46,493 bases of DNA, from contig JAHFTD010000009.1 of the NCBI GenBank assembly GCA_023269565.1, positions 1-46,493 on the forward strand. Direction: 5' to 3'. A program made the position numbers and the translations under genes. The notes beneath the pieces were generated by a model, which made no database searches, was not told where the DNA came from, and was given only the letters and a program-made list of their open reading frames with translations. Below are positions 28,350 to 36,559 of this stretch, one piece after another (positions within the stretch are counted from its first letter, which is position 1; each line of letters opens with the position of its first letter). Source of the stretch: Opitutaceae bacterium (GTDB lineage Bacteria; Verrucomicrobiota; Verrucomicrobiia; Opitutales; Opitutaceae).

Positions 28350-28748
28350 ATGAGCGAAACCCCCACTCCTGCAGCTCCGCACGGCGAACTTGTCATCCGC
28401 ACCATCGCGATGCCGGCCGACACCAACCCCGCGGGCGACATCTTCGGCGGCTGGATGCTGACCCAGATGGATCTCGGTGCCGCCATCATCGCCAAGAATC
28501 TCTCCCGCAGTCGCGTCACCACGGTGGCGGTCGACGGGATGGCGTTTCTCAACCCGGTCTACGTCGGCGACATCGTCAACTGCTACGCCACGGTGGTGAA
28601 GGTCGGCCGCACCTCGATGCGGATCGACGTCGAGGCCTGGGTGCAGCGCGGCAAGGACGGCACATTCCTGCGCGTCACCGAAGGTGTCTTCACCTACGTC
28701 GCCATCAACGAGCACGGCCGCCCCCACCCCGTGCACCGCGACCGATGA
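28350..28748 (+). CDS. yciA: Acyl-CoA thioesterase, YciA type
   Basis: A 132-residue hotdog-fold thioesterase. The hallmark segment is PADTNPAGDIFGGWMLTQMD, containing the Asn-Pro-x-Gly-Asp-Ile-Phe-Gly-Gly core. TTVAVDGMAFLNPVYVGDI and YVAINEHGRPHPV also match YciA. The family hydrolyses acyl-CoA with wide chain-length range. The last bases overlap the start of the next gene (ATGA), so the two are translated from one transcript. Confidence 0.93.
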   Translation: MSETPTPAAPHGELVIRTIAMPADTNPAGDIFGGWMLTQMDLGAAIIAKNLSRSRVTTVAVDGMAFLNPVYVGDIVNCYATVVKVGRTSMRIDVEAWVQRGKDGTFLRVTEGVFTYVAINEHGRPHPVHRDR

Positions 28749-29227
28749 AATTTTCGCCCCCCGGCCTGCTTCTTGCCGTCCTCGTGGCGCTCGCAGTGCC
28801 GGCCCGTGCCGATAGCGTGCGGTTCAGCGATGCCCTGAAGGCCTCGATCCTTCGCGTGGAGGAAACCCGCCTCTATGCGATGCTCCAGCCCGACGTTCCC
28901 GCGCTCGGCGATCTACTGACCGACGACTGCCTCTATGTGCATTCCACCGGCGGCACGCAGACCAAGCTCCAGCTGCTGGCCGCGCTCGGCGACGGCTCCC
29001 TCCACTACACCGACGTCCGGCTGCTCGCCCCGCCAATCGTCCGCCTTTTCGGCTCCGGCACCGCCGTGCTCACCGCCCAGGTGCACATCGAGGGCGAGAT
29101 GAAGGGTCGCAGCCGTCTTAGCTCAAACCTCACCTACACCTGCGTCTACGTCGAGCAAGAGGCCCGGTGGCGGCTGGCGTCCTACCAATCCACCACGCTG
29201 CCACCACCGATACCGGCGCCCAAGTGA
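28745..29227 (+). CDS. Secreted NTF2-like (DUF4440-type) protein
   Basis: This 160-residue protein has a signal peptide (MKFSPPGLLLAVLVALAVPARA). The rest looks like an SnoaL/DUF4440 fold: VEETRLYAMLQPDVPALGDLL, then DDCLYVHSTGGTQTKLQLL, then GSGTAVLTAQVHIEG, and a strand ending ARWRLASYQSTTL. Such proteins are small cone-shaped domains of very varied roles, so no specific function is given. It overlaps the yciA stop by four bases. Confidence 0.8.
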   Translation: MKFSPPGLLLAVLVALAVPARADSVRFSDALKASILRVEETRLYAMLQPDVPALGDLLTDDCLYVHSTGGTQTKLQLLAALGDGSLHYTDVRLLAPPIVRLFGSGTAVLTAQVHIEGEMKGRSRLSSNLTYTCVYVEQEARWRLASYQSTTLPPPIPAPK

Positions 29228-29264
29228 CACGCGGACTGCGCAGGGGAGAAACATCCGCCACTGC

Positions 29265-30227
29265 GTGGCGCCCGGTTTGACAGCCCGGATTCGTTGCGGC
29301 GATGCTGGCCCCTTGTCCTCCGACCTCCACCACCACGACTCGCGCGGCGCCCTCGCCGCCGCGGGTGCTTTCCTGTTCTGGGGCATCGTGCCCGTCTACT
29401 GGAAGCAAATGCAGGCGATTTCGCCCTTCGAGCTCATCGCGCATCGCTGCACCTGGTCGCTGATTTTCCTGCTCGGCGTGCTGGCCCTGCAACGGGACTT
29501 CGGGACGCTGCGCCCGGCGTTTACCATTCCACGGATTTTCTGGCTGAACTGCCTGAGCAGCGTGCTCCTCGCCGCCAACTGGACCATCTACGTCTGGGCG
29601 GTGAACTCGGGGCATATCATCGAGTCCAGCCTCGGCTATTTCCTCACGCCGTTGTGCAACGTCGCCTTTGGCTACCTGTTCCTGCACGAGCGGCTGCGCC
29701 GGCTGCAATGGATCGCCATCGGCTGCGCCGGTGTCGGCGTGGGCTTCCTGCTGCTGGGCGTCGGCCATGTGCCGTGGATCGCGCTGTCCCTCGCGACCAC
29801 CTGGGCCAGCTACGGTATCCTGAAGAAAAAATCCTCCCTCGGCTCGTTGGCCGGGCTGACGGTTGAGACCATTGTGCTGCTGCCACTGGCCGCGGCCTTC
29901 CTCTTGTGGCGCGCGCACACTGGCGAGGGTGCGCTGGGGCGCGTGAACCCGCTGCTGCACGTCTACGTGCTCAGCGTGGGAATTGTTACCGCCATCCCGC
30001 TGCTGCTGTTTGCCTACGGGGCGCGACGCATCCGGCTGACCACGCTCGGCCTGCTGCAATACCTCTCGCCGTCGGTGCAGTTTCTCATCGGCCTGTTCGT
30101 CTATCACGAGCCATTCGATTCCAGCCGCTTCCTGGCCTACGCGCTCATCTGGGCGGGTCTGATCCTTTACTCGACCGACAGTTTTCTCGCCCAGCGCGAT
30201 CCGACGGGCAGACCGGCGGCCGGTTGA
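29265..30227 (+). CDS. rarD: RarD-family EamA transporter
   Basis: A DMT-family membrane protein with ten helices. RarD-typical motifs are AFLFWGIVPVYWKQMQAIS, ELIAHRCTWSLIFL, NWTIYVWAVNSGHIIESSLG, YFLTPLCNVAFGYLFLHE, LATTWASYGILKK and LQYLSPSVQFLIGLFVYHE. The family is annotated as chloramphenicol-sensitive but its true substrate is not known. The frame opens with GTG 29265 (320 residues). A TTG at 29313 would remove 16 residues and put the first helix closer to the start, so the start is uncertain. It converges on the FKBP gene with a 3-base gap. Confidence 0.88.
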   Translation: MAPGLTARIRCGDAGPLSSDLHHHDSRGALAAAGAFLFWGIVPVYWKQMQAISPFELIAHRCTWSLIFLLGVLALQRDFGTLRPAFTIPRIFWLNCLSSVLLAANWTIYVWAVNSGHIIESSLGYFLTPLCNVAFGYLFLHERLRRLQWIAIGCAGVGVGFLLLGVGHVPWIALSLATTWASYGILKKKSSLGSLAGLTVETIVLLPLAAAFLLWRAHTGEGALGRVNPLLHVYVLSVGIVTAIPLLLFAYGARRIRLTTLGLLQYLSPSVQFLIGLFVYHEPFDSSRFLAYALIWAGLILYSTDSFLAQRDPTGRPAAG

Positions 30228-30230
30228 GCG

Positions 30231-30710
30231 CTATTGCTTGCCGCAATCGAGCAGCTCGATCTCGAACACCAAGGTGGCGCGCTGTGGGATGGCCGGAGGG
30301 CGGCCGCGCGTGCCGTAACCGAGTTCGTAGGGGACGATGATGAGCCATTTGTCGCCGCGGTGCATTTTCTGCAGCACCTCGTCCCATGCCGGGATCAGCT
30401 CCTCGCGGACCACGCGCGCGCGGAACGGCTGCGCGGGGTCAAGGGCCTGGTCGAAAACTTTGCCGTTGAGCAGCTCGCCCTTGAAGAGCACGGAGACGAT
30501 CATGCCCGGCTGGGGTATGGCGCCTTTTCGGTCGCCCTCCTTGAGCACGATATAACGGATACTGGTGGCGGTGCGCTTGGCTTCGGGCCATCTTTGCTCG
30601 ATGATTTCCAGGTCCTCCATCGGGAACCGTTCGCGCTGGGCGTGCAGCGGCCCGACGGAAAGTAATACGACGGCGAGACAAAGGATGGTTTGGCGGAAGG
30701 TCAGATTCAC
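30231..30710 (-). CDS. FKBP-type peptidyl-prolyl isomerase, secreted
   Basis: A 159-residue protein starting at GTG 30710, two bases after the dacA stop. A signal peptide (QTILCLAVVLLSVGPLHAQ) is followed by a short helical part and an FKBP domain. The latter has ATSIRYIVLKEGD, PGMIVSVLFKGELLNGKVFD, FRARVVREELIPAWDEVLQKM, GDKWLIIVPYELGYGTRG and LVFEIELLD. The likely role is periplasmic protein folding. The usual active-site Tyr in VxVHYxG is replaced by Phe (VLFKGEL), which may lower isomerase activity. Confidence 0.9.
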   Translation of the reverse strand: MNLTFRQTILCLAVVLLSVGPLHAQRERFPMEDLEIIEQRWPEAKRTATSIRYIVLKEGDRKGAIPQPGMIVSVLFKGELLNGKVFDQALDPAQPFRARVVREELIPAWDEVLQKMHRGDKWLIIVPYELGYGTRGRPPAIPQRATLVFEIELLDCGKQ

Positions 30711-30712
30711 GG

Positions 30713-31723
30713 TTATTTCCCGGGCGGGATAACGCGGAAGGTCACCACCGGTTCCACGGGCGTCGACTTGTCGGTGGTCACCGTCGGGACGGTTTCGACT
30801 CTGGGCGCGGCTTTGTCGGAAGACGATCCATGATTGTTGATCGCGGTGCCACCGGTTTTGACAACTGTCGGGGCGGGCAGCGCGGCAAAACCGCGTTCAA
30901 CGAGCTCGGCCACCTTGAAGTCCCGCGTTTTCGAGTCGGGGCTGCCCATGGTGACGACGATGACGCGGCGACCGCTGCGCTCAGCAGTGGCGGAGAGGCA
31001 GAAACTGGCGCCGCTGGTGTAGCCGGTCTTGAGGCCATCAAGCCCCGCGACCTTGCCGAGGAGATGATTGTGGTTGTTCATCATTACGGGACCAGTGGGG
31101 CGACCGGTGCCGAAGGGACGCGAGCGGATCGAGGTGTATTTGGTGACATCGGTTTCGCGCAGCAGATACCGGCACAAGAGGGAGCAATCGCGCGGCGTGC
31201 TGAGGTCGCCCTCGTCGGTGCGCCGGCTGCGAGGCGGCAAGCCATGCGGGGTGCGGAAGGTGGTGCGGGTCATGCCGAGCTCGCGGGCCTTGGCATTCAT
31301 CAGCTCGACAAACGCCGCGGGCGAACCTGCGGCGGTGCGGGCCAGCGCGTGCGCGGCGTCGTTGGCCGACTGGATCATCATCGCGTAGATGAGTTCCTCG
31401 ACCGGAAAGATCTCATTCTCTTTCAACCACACCTGGGTGCCGCCAATCTTTGAGTCCACCGAGGTAACGGTCACCAGGGTGTCCAGCTTCAACGCGCCGC
31501 TGGCGAGTTGGTCGTGGAGCACGGCGAAGGTCATCAGTTTCGCCATGCTGGCGGGCGGGCTCAGGACGTCGGCGTTGTCCTCTAACAACACCAGGCCGGT
31601 TTCGGCGTCGGTGACGATCGCGCCGAGGTAGGCGGTAACGGGAGGTTTCGTCCGGGCGTGCGCGGCGCGGGCGGTCGTAAGAAGCAGGGAGGTGGCAGCG
31701 AGGAAGCAGCAGAACTTCGTCAT
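30713..31723 (-). CDS. dacA: D-alanyl-D-alanine carboxypeptidase (S11, DacA/PBP5-like)
   Basis: A 336-residue serine carboxypeptidase with a signal peptide (CFLAATSLLLTTARAAHA). The penicillin-binding motifs are complete: S59-M-A-K62, S119-A-N121 and KTG in GLKTGYTSGASFC. These enzymes trim the terminal D-Ala of cell-wall pentapeptides. After the catalytic part (to about residue 270) a Pro/Thr/Ser-rich tail replaces the usual C-terminal beta-domain and amphipathic anchor of PBP5. The FKBP gene follows after two bases, so the pair is probably co-transcribed. Confidence 0.94.
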   Translation of the reverse strand: MTKFCCFLAATSLLLTTARAAHARTKPPVTAYLGAIVTDAETGLVLLEDNADVLSPPASMAKLMTFAVLHDQLASGALKLDTLVTVTSVDSKIGGTQVWLKENEIFPVEELIYAMMIQSANDAAHALARTAAGSPAAFVELMNAKARELGMTRTTFRTPHGLPPRSRRTDEGDLSTPRDCSLLCRYLLRETDVTKYTSIRSRPFGTGRPTGPVMMNNHNHLLGKVAGLDGLKTGYTSGASFCLSATAERSGRRVIVVTMGSPDSKTRDFKVAELVERGFAALPAPTVVKTGGTAINNHGSSSDKAAPRVETVPTVTTDKSTPVEPVVTFRVIPPGK

Positions 31724-31771
31724 GAAAAAGGGAAGGCGCCCAAGCCAGCGGCGCGCCGGGCGCGTGGCAAA

Positions 31772-32386
31772 TCAATTTGTGCCGCGGACCGCTGGATGTG
31801 CCGCCACGAGCGCGAGCGCGCGGCTCAGGAGCGTTTTGCCGGGCTCCATCCGGTGCCACGGCGAGGCGCCGGAGGGATGTGGGAGCGGGATGCAGTCGGC
31901 CGTATGGCCGTGGTGGATGATGACGAATTTTTTCCCGATGAGGTTGTTGAGCGGTGCGGCGGGAAGGAATTGCGTGATGGCGAGCTTGCCCACGGGCAGC
32001 ACGAGCTGCGGGCGGAGCAGTTCGAACTCGGCGGCAAGCCAGCGCGCGCAGTTGGCGATCTCGTCGGCGGCCGGCACTCGGTCGCCGCCCGTTTTCTTCT
32101 TGCCCGGGAAGCAGCGGCAGACCGCGGCGAAGTAGATGCGGTTGCGGGTCTCGTCCTCCATCCAGCCGAGCGATTCTTGGAGCCACTTGAAGAGCGTCCG
32201 GCCCGCCGTCCATGCAAAAGGCCGGCCGAACTTCGGTTCCCTGGCGCCTGGCGCCTGGCCGACGAGCAGAATGCGGCTGACCACGGGCCGGCCGGTGACG
32301 ACTGGCCGGTGCATCCGTGGGCACAGCGCGCAGCCGCGGAGTCGGGCGAGGTGTTCTTCAACGGCAGCAGTTGTGGCGCGGCTCAT
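31772..32386 (-). CDS. Uracil-DNA glycosylase superfamily protein (family 4-like)
   Basis: A 204-residue protein with Cys19/Cys22 (CALC), Cys92 and Cys113, matching the four-Cys iron-sulfur set of family 4 UDGs. Motif 1 is GQAPGAREPKFGRPF where classical members have GEAPG followed by ED. The end motif is PHPSGASPW in place of HPSxxLR. These changes put it in a divergent subfamily; uracil excision is plausible but not certain. The gene is 48 bases before dacA. Confidence 0.82.
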   Translation of the reverse strand: MSRATTAAVEEHLARLRGCALCPRMHRPVVTGRPVVSRILLVGQAPGAREPKFGRPFAWTAGRTLFKWLQESLGWMEDETRNRIYFAAVCRCFPGKKKTGGDRVPAADEIANCARWLAAEFELLRPQLVLPVGKLAITQFLPAAPLNNLIGKKFVIIHHGHTADCIPLPHPSGASPWHRMEPGKTLLSRALALVAAHPAVRGTN

Positions 32387-32423
32387 GTGTTGCGATGCTG
32401 GCGGTATGCGGCGATCGCGGGCA

Positions 32424-32455
32424 AGAAAAAGGGCGGGCCCATAAAGGGTCCGCCC
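32424..32455 (-). terminator. Intrinsic terminator of the RRM gene
   Basis: On the minus strand a ten-base stem (GGGCGGACCC / GGGCCCGCCC, one G-T pair) with a five-base loop is followed directly by five T (32426-32430). It lies 30 bases after the stop of the RRM gene and just before the UDG gene. Confidence 0.85.
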
Positions 32456-32484
32456 GAAGCGAAAGTTGTCTGGTAAGAGACCGC

Positions 32485-32883
32485 TTAGTAGCGACGATCG
32501 CCGCCACGGCCGCCGCCGCCGTAGCCACCGCGACCACCACCACCGCCGCCGTAGCCGCCGCGACCGCCGCCGCCGCCGTAGCCGCCGCGACCACCGCCGC
32601 CGCCGCCACCGCCGAAGCCGCCGGAGCGCTCTTCCTTGGGACGGGCCTCGTTGACCGTGAGGGCACGGCCGGCGAGTTCAACGCCGTTGACCTTCTCGAT
32701 CGCGAGCTTGGCCTCTTCAGGCGTGCCCATGGTGACGAACGCGAAGCCACGGGGGCGGCCGGTCATCTTGTCCATGGCGACGTAGATGTCGGTGACTGCG
32801 CCGAACTGTTCGAAGTGCGCCCGGAGGTCGCCCTCGGACGTGTCGAAGGACAGATTGCCGACGTATAGTTTGGAGTTACTCAT
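32485..32883 (-). CDS. RNA-binding protein with one RRM and a Gly-rich tail
   Basis: A 132-residue protein. The RRM domain (residues 4-82) has RNP2 LYVGNL (6-11) and RNP1 RGFAFVTM (45-52). The tail (87-132) is built of GGYGGGGGR-like repeats with few other residues and ends GGDRRY. This is the domain plan of cyanobacterial Rbp proteins and plant GRPs, linked to RNA binding in cold. Here it has its own terminator and a 197-base upstream gap, so it is likely a single-gene transcript. Confidence 0.94.
   Translation of the reverse strand: MSNSKLYVGNLSFDTSEGDLRAHFEQFGAVTDIYVAMDKMTGRPRGFAFVTMGTPEEAKLAIEKVNGVELAGRALTVNEARPKEERSGGFGGGGGGGGRGGYGGGGGRGGYGGGGGGRGGYGGGGRGGDRRY
32488..32625 (-). repeat. 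Low-complexity Gly-repeat coding region
   Basis: Imperfect tandem units such as CCGCCGCGACC and CGCCGCCGTAG encode the RGGYGGGGG-type tail of the RRM protein. The repeats are coding and not a CRISPR or intergenic array. Confidence 0.85.
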
Positions 32884-33080
32884 GTGATGTTTCGTAGAGT
32901 CACGATCCGCTGCCAGTCCGTTCCCACTGTGGGTTTCGAAATCATCACTTAAGCCAAACGCTCAGCCAACGACTCACCAGATGCTGTCATCTAAATACGC
33001 TATCTCTTACGATGCTGCACGAACGCACGGCGACCGGGCATTGGCAATGGAAATCGCCCGGGCCGCTGCGCCGCAGGGGC

Positions 33081-33578
33081 TTAAATGCTATATTTCCGGC
33101 GGATTGCCTCGGGAATCCGCACGGCCCGGCTGGTTTGCAGCGAGACGAGCACGTAATCGAACCAGCCGATGCATACAGACTTGCGGCCGGCTTTGCGCTC
33201 GATCTCGAACTGCACCTTCACCCCAATAAGCGTGAATTTCTCGATCCAAGTGCGCACAACAAACCGATCACCGAGTGCCAGCGGACTTTTGAAGTTCAGG
33301 TGAGCCGTCGCCATGAACCAGCCGTAGCCCATCTGCTGAAATTCCGCCATCGGCATCCTGTAGCAGCGCTCCATCTGGTCGAAGCGCGCCGCCAGCACAT
33401 AGTCCATGTAGCGGCTGCTGTGCACGTGCTGATACATGTCGATGTCATCGGGCCTCACCTGCAGCTCAGTCTCGAACTTGGAATAGACCAGCTCCGGGTC
33501 GACGCTGCGGTCCGGCACGGAGGACGGCGGGTTATCGTTCAAGGCGGAGAGTGCGGCACGCTGGCGCCTCTGCGTCAA
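33081..33578 (-). CDS. 4HBT-type hotdog thioesterase
   Basis: A hotdog-fold protein. Key motif: FETELQVRPDDIDMYQHVHSS, followed by RYMDYVLAARFDQMERCY, then AHLNFKSPLALGDRFVVRTW and GVKVQFEIERK. The His-Val-His variant replaces the usual Asp-x-x-x-His-x-x-N of 4HBT/YbgC enzymes, with Asp45-type acid in DDIDMYQHV. The longest frame opens with TTG 33578 (165 residues), and GTG 33518 is another possible start. The true start is uncertain, since the first about 25 residues are outside the usual family start. Confidence 0.85.
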   Translation of the reverse strand: MTQRRQRAALSALNDNPPSSVPDRSVDPELVYSKFETELQVRPDDIDMYQHVHSSRYMDYVLAARFDQMERCYRMPMAEFQQMGYGWFMATAHLNFKSPLALGDRFVVRTWIEKFTLIGVKVQFEIERKAGRKSVCIGWFDYVLVSLQTSRAVRIPEAIRRKYSI

Positions 33579-33631
33579 AAGAAATGGCGGCGGGCTTCCC
33601 GAACCCAGAAACCCAAATTAAATCGGGCGTC

Positions 33632-34153
33632 TCAGCCGTCCTTAAACTCCCGCGACAGCCAGGAACGGAGCATTTCTTTGTCGTAACGAAGCGGATCCCA
33701 GGTGGGCAGCCCTGTCGTCATCTGATAACCGAGCTGTCGCAATTCGCGTTTGCCTCCGGTTACTACTTTCCCGTCAGGCCCGGTGAGTTGGAATTCGAGT
33801 TTCATTGCCGGCGGGTAGATCTCCTTGAGAATGCGGATGTGATCGAAATCGGGCCCGTGCCACGGTTCGAACGCCCCGGCCAGATCGATATCAGTGATGC
33901 GCACGGTCAGGTGTTGCCCGGGTTTTAGGTAGTTGCGGCCGGCATGCTGGAGATACTCGCATAGTTCCTTGAGCAGTTGTCCGCTGGGCTGATCCCAAGT
34001 GGAACTATTCTCACTGATGTCAGTGTATTTCTCCGGTTCGACAAATAAGACCTCGATATGCGACTCGGTGGCATTCATCGGGGCGGCTAACGCGACCTGA
34101 TATACTGCCAACGCCAGAAGCCCCAACAGTGCCATGCGGGATAAAGCAGCCAT
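33632..34153 (-). CDS. DUF3016 family secreted protein
   Basis: A 173-residue protein with a signal peptide (MALLGLLALAVYQVALAAP). The rest matches the DUF3016 pattern: VLFVEPEKYTDISE, then LLKELCEYLQHAGRNYLKPG, then TVRITDIDLAGAFEPWHG, then HIRILKEIYPPAMKLEFQLT and a closing RELRQLGY. Function unknown. It is divergent from the tetR gene and shares with it a lower GC content than most of the window. Confidence 0.85.
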   Translation of the reverse strand: MAALSRMALLGLLALAVYQVALAAPMNATESHIEVLFVEPEKYTDISENSSTWDQPSGQLLKELCEYLQHAGRNYLKPGQHLTVRITDIDLAGAFEPWHGPDFDHIRILKEIYPPAMKLEFQLTGPDGKVVTGGKRELRQLGYQMTTGLPTWDPLRYDKEMLRSWLSREFKDG

Positions 34154-34224
34154 GCGCTGAAGTTAGCCGTCTCACCCTGGAGCGCAATTTTTTGTTTATC
34201 AGAATACTCTTGCGAAATTTAATA

Positions 34225-34243
34225 CAATCGTTTCATACATTTG
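34225..34243. promoter_or_regulatory. Candidate TetR operator
   Basis: A 19-base imperfect dyad (CAA..GT.T.A.AC..TTG, centre 34234) lies 8 bases before the tetR start. It falls inside two adjacent 13-base direct repeats (ATACAATCGTTTC and ATACATTTGTTTG, 10 of 13 equal; 34222-34247). TetR family genes are often self-repressed from such sites. The assignment is inferred from position and symmetry only. Confidence 0.4.
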
Positions 34244-34251
34244 TTTGAGTT

Positions 34252-34899
34252 ATGAAAAGCATCGTTAAAGATCTGACTCATGAGCGTATCTTAAACGCTG
34301 CAGAAAGCTTGTTTGCACTGCACGGCTATGACGGTGCCACCATGCGGCAAATAACCGAGAAAGCCGCGGTCAACCTAAGTGCCGTCAACTATCACTTTGA
34401 CACGAAGGAAAAACTCTACGCCGAGACTTTCACGCGGATAATCCGCCCGCTCAATGCTGAGAGACTGACCATACTGACTCAGGCCGAGCTACTGGCGGGA
34501 GACCATCCTGTGCCACTGCCGGCGATCCTTGAAAGTTTCATCCGCCCGACCTTTATGCTCGCGGCAGGACGCCCGCAGTTCCTCGCTCTCATGAGTCGGA
34601 ATTTTTCTGCCCCGCCACCTTTCATGCGGGAAATCATGGCGGCGGAATTTAGCGCCATCTCCCAGCGCTACATCCGGGCTCTGCAGCACGCGCTGCCCGG
34701 CGTTCCCCCCATGGAACTTTTCTGGCGGATGTTCTACACTGTGGGTGCCTTGCTTTTCACTGCCGCGCACCGGGAGACCATGGCGCTGCTCTCCCATGGC
34801 GCGATCCAGTCACCTGATACCGAGAGCATCATCCGCCGCCTGGTCGACTACGCCTCTGCCGCCATGTGCGCACCTCGCCGTGAGCCGGCCATGTCCTGA
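34252..34899 (+). CDS. TetR-family transcriptional regulator
   Basis: A 215-residue regulator. The N-terminal HTH (about residues 9-55) has RILNAAESLFALHGYDGATM, then RQITEKAAVNLSAVNYHF, then DTKEKLYAETFTR. The C-terminal ligand domain is of the CecR/YbiH-like type (PFMREIMAAEFSAISQRYI, ELFWRMFYTVGALLF). It starts 41 bases before the export cassette, so it is probably the local repressor of that cassette. Its codons are less GC-biased than those of the neighbours, mainly in the first 100 bases. Confidence 0.92.
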   Translation: MKSIVKDLTHERILNAAESLFALHGYDGATMRQITEKAAVNLSAVNYHFDTKEKLYAETFTRIIRPLNAERLTILTQAELLAGDHPVPLPAILESFIRPTFMLAAGRPQFLALMSRNFSAPPPFMREIMAAEFSAISQRYIRALQHALPGVPPMELFWRMFYTVGALLFTAAHRETMALLSHGAIQSPDTESIIRRLVDYASAAMCAPRREPAMS

Positions 34900-34939
34900 T
34901 TTTCCCAGCAGCTACCGCACTTTTATCCTATTCTTCTCC

Positions 34940-36079
34940 ATGTATCGCCTCGCGCTCAAGATGCTATTCGGCGACCACGCCAAATACCTCATGCTGATCA
35001 GCGGCATCACTTTTTCTACGCTGCTGATGGCGCAGGGCGCGTCGTTGTTCTGCGGCATCATGTCCTGGACCTTCGCCACCCTGCGCAATTCCCGCGCGGC
35101 GATCTGGGTCGCCGACCCCAAAGTTGAGCAGGTCAACGACACCAAGCCGCTGCGCGACACCGACGTGAACCGCGTCCGCTCGGTCCGCAACGTAGCGTGG
35201 GCCGCGCCGCTTTTCAGCAGCACTATCCAGGCCCGCCTGCTCGACGGCTCATTCAAGCTCATCCAACTCGTCGGTATCGACGCCACCACTTTCGCCGGTG
35301 CGCCCGCAAAAATGCTCCGTGGTCGGCTCGAGGACCTCCGGCTGCCCAACACCGTCATCATCGACGACCTTGGCGTCGAGCGCCTGAGCGAGGGCCGGTC
35401 TAGGCCCATCGACGTCGGCGACGTTTTTGAGATCAACGACCGCGAGGCGCGCATCGTCGGCATCTGCCGCGCCTACCGCTCGTTTTTCGGCGGGCCCTAC
35501 GTCTACACCACCTACGACCGCGCCGTCCAATACGCGCCTACCCAGCGCAAGATGCTCAGCTTCATCCTTGCCGCCCCCCAGCCCGGCCGCGACCCGCATG
35601 CCGTCGCGCACGAGATCGAGCGTGAGACCGGCCTGCGCGCCTTTACCGAGAGCGAGTTCATCTGGTCCACGATGTGGTGGTATGTGAAGAACACCGGTAT
35701 CCCCTTCAATGTCGGCACGCTCGTGCTGCTCGGCTTCATCGTCGGCACGGTCATCTCTGGCCAGACCTTCTACGCCTTCGTCCATGAGAACACGCGCAAT
35801 CTTGGTGCGCTGAAGGCCATGGGCGCCAGCACGTGGAAACTCTGCTCCATGCTCATCCTGCAATCGCTGGCAGTCGGATTTATTGGCTACGGTGTCGGCA
35901 TCGGCGCGGTGGCGTTGCTGGGCAACTTTCTGCTCGGTCTGGGCAAGGTGCCATTCCTGCTGCTCTGGCAGATCCCCGTCATCGTCGGCGTCGCGGTGTT
36001 CTTCATCTGCGCCATCTCTGCCGTGCTCGGCATCCTGCGCATTGCCCGGCTCGAGCCGGCCATAGTCTTCCGCGGTTGA
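34940..36079 (+). CDS. ABC transporter permease, FtsX/DevC-like
   Basis: A 379-residue permease. The N-terminal helix is at about residues 17-38 (YLMLISGITFSTLLMAQGAS). A periplasmic domain follows to about 245, then three FtsX helices (VGTLVLLGFIVGTVISGQTF, LILQSLAVGFIGYGVGIGAVA and IPVIVGVAVFFICAISAV). The family motif NTRNLGALKAMGAS sits between the first two. Start MYRLALKMLFGD at 34940 fits MacB/DevC N-termini. It works with the ATPase and MFP genes downstream. Confidence 0.92.
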   Translation: MYRLALKMLFGDHAKYLMLISGITFSTLLMAQGASLFCGIMSWTFATLRNSRAAIWVADPKVEQVNDTKPLRDTDVNRVRSVRNVAWAAPLFSSTIQARLLDGSFKLIQLVGIDATTFAGAPAKMLRGRLEDLRLPNTVIIDDLGVERLSEGRSRPIDVGDVFEINDREARIVGICRAYRSFFGGPYVYTTYDRAVQYAPTQRKMLSFILAAPQPGRDPHAVAHEIERETGLRAFTESEFIWSTMWWYVKNTGIPFNVGTLVLLGFIVGTVISGQTFYAFVHENTRNLGALKAMGASTWKLCSMLILQSLAVGFIGYGVGIGAVALLGNFLLGLGKVPFLLLWQIPVIVGVAVFFICAISAVLGILRIARLEPAIVFRG

Positions 36080-36083
36080 ACCC

Positions 36084-36557
36084 ATGACCCTCATTACCCA
36101 ACCGAAAGCGGCCCCCGGCGTCATCGCGCGCCCCCCGTTGCTTTTCCTCGGCGCCCTGCTGGCCGGCTTTGCACTCGGCCCGGTCCTGCCACCGCCTGCT
36201 CTCAACCCATTCGGGCGGGCGACAGGGGGAGTTCTGATTGTCGCCGCGCTCACTCTGGCCGGTTGGGCAATCGCCACGATGCGCCGCGCTGACACGCCAG
36301 TGCCGACCTGGCAGCCGACGCGCCGGCTCGTGACGTCCGGCCCCTATCGCATCACGCGCAACCCGATCTACCTCGGACTCCTCTTGCTCCACGCGGGTCT
36401 CGGCCTCGCTTCGAACGCCACTGGCGTGCTCGCAACCCTCGTCCCCCTCGCCGCTCTGCTCCACTGGGGCGTCATCCTCCGCGAGGAACGATATCTCACC
36501 CGTCTGTTCCCCGACGAATACTCAGCTTACCGCCAGCAAGTCCGCCGCTGGCTCTGA
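36084..36557 (+). CDS. ICMT/PEMT-type integral membrane methyltransferase
   Basis: A 157-residue membrane protein. Three or four helices (LLFLGALLAGFALGPVL, GGVLIVAALTLAGWAIATM, GLLLLHAGLGLASNATGV, ATLVPLAALLHWGVI) and the family end pattern are visible: LVTSGPYRITRNPIYLGLL, then REERYLTRLFPDEYSAYRQQV. The R-N-P-x-Y and E-E-x-x-L signature is that of isoprenylcysteine O-methyltransferase-like and phospholipid methyltransferase enzymes, which use S-adenosylmethionine. It is inserted between permease (4-base gap) and ATPase (2-base gap) genes. Confidence 0.88.
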   Translation: MTLITQPKAAPGVIARPPLLFLGALLAGFALGPVLPPPALNPFGRATGGVLIVAALTLAGWAIATMRRADTPVPTWQPTRRLVTSGPYRITRNPIYLGLLLLHAGLGLASNATGVLATLVPLAALLHWGVILREERYLTRLFPDEYSAYRQQVRRWL

Positions 36558-36559
36558 CC

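Noticed and set aside
32488-32625. Short tandem repeats that could look like a CRISPR array
   Set aside because: The units vary, have no spacers and encode the Gly-rich tail of the RRM protein in frame.
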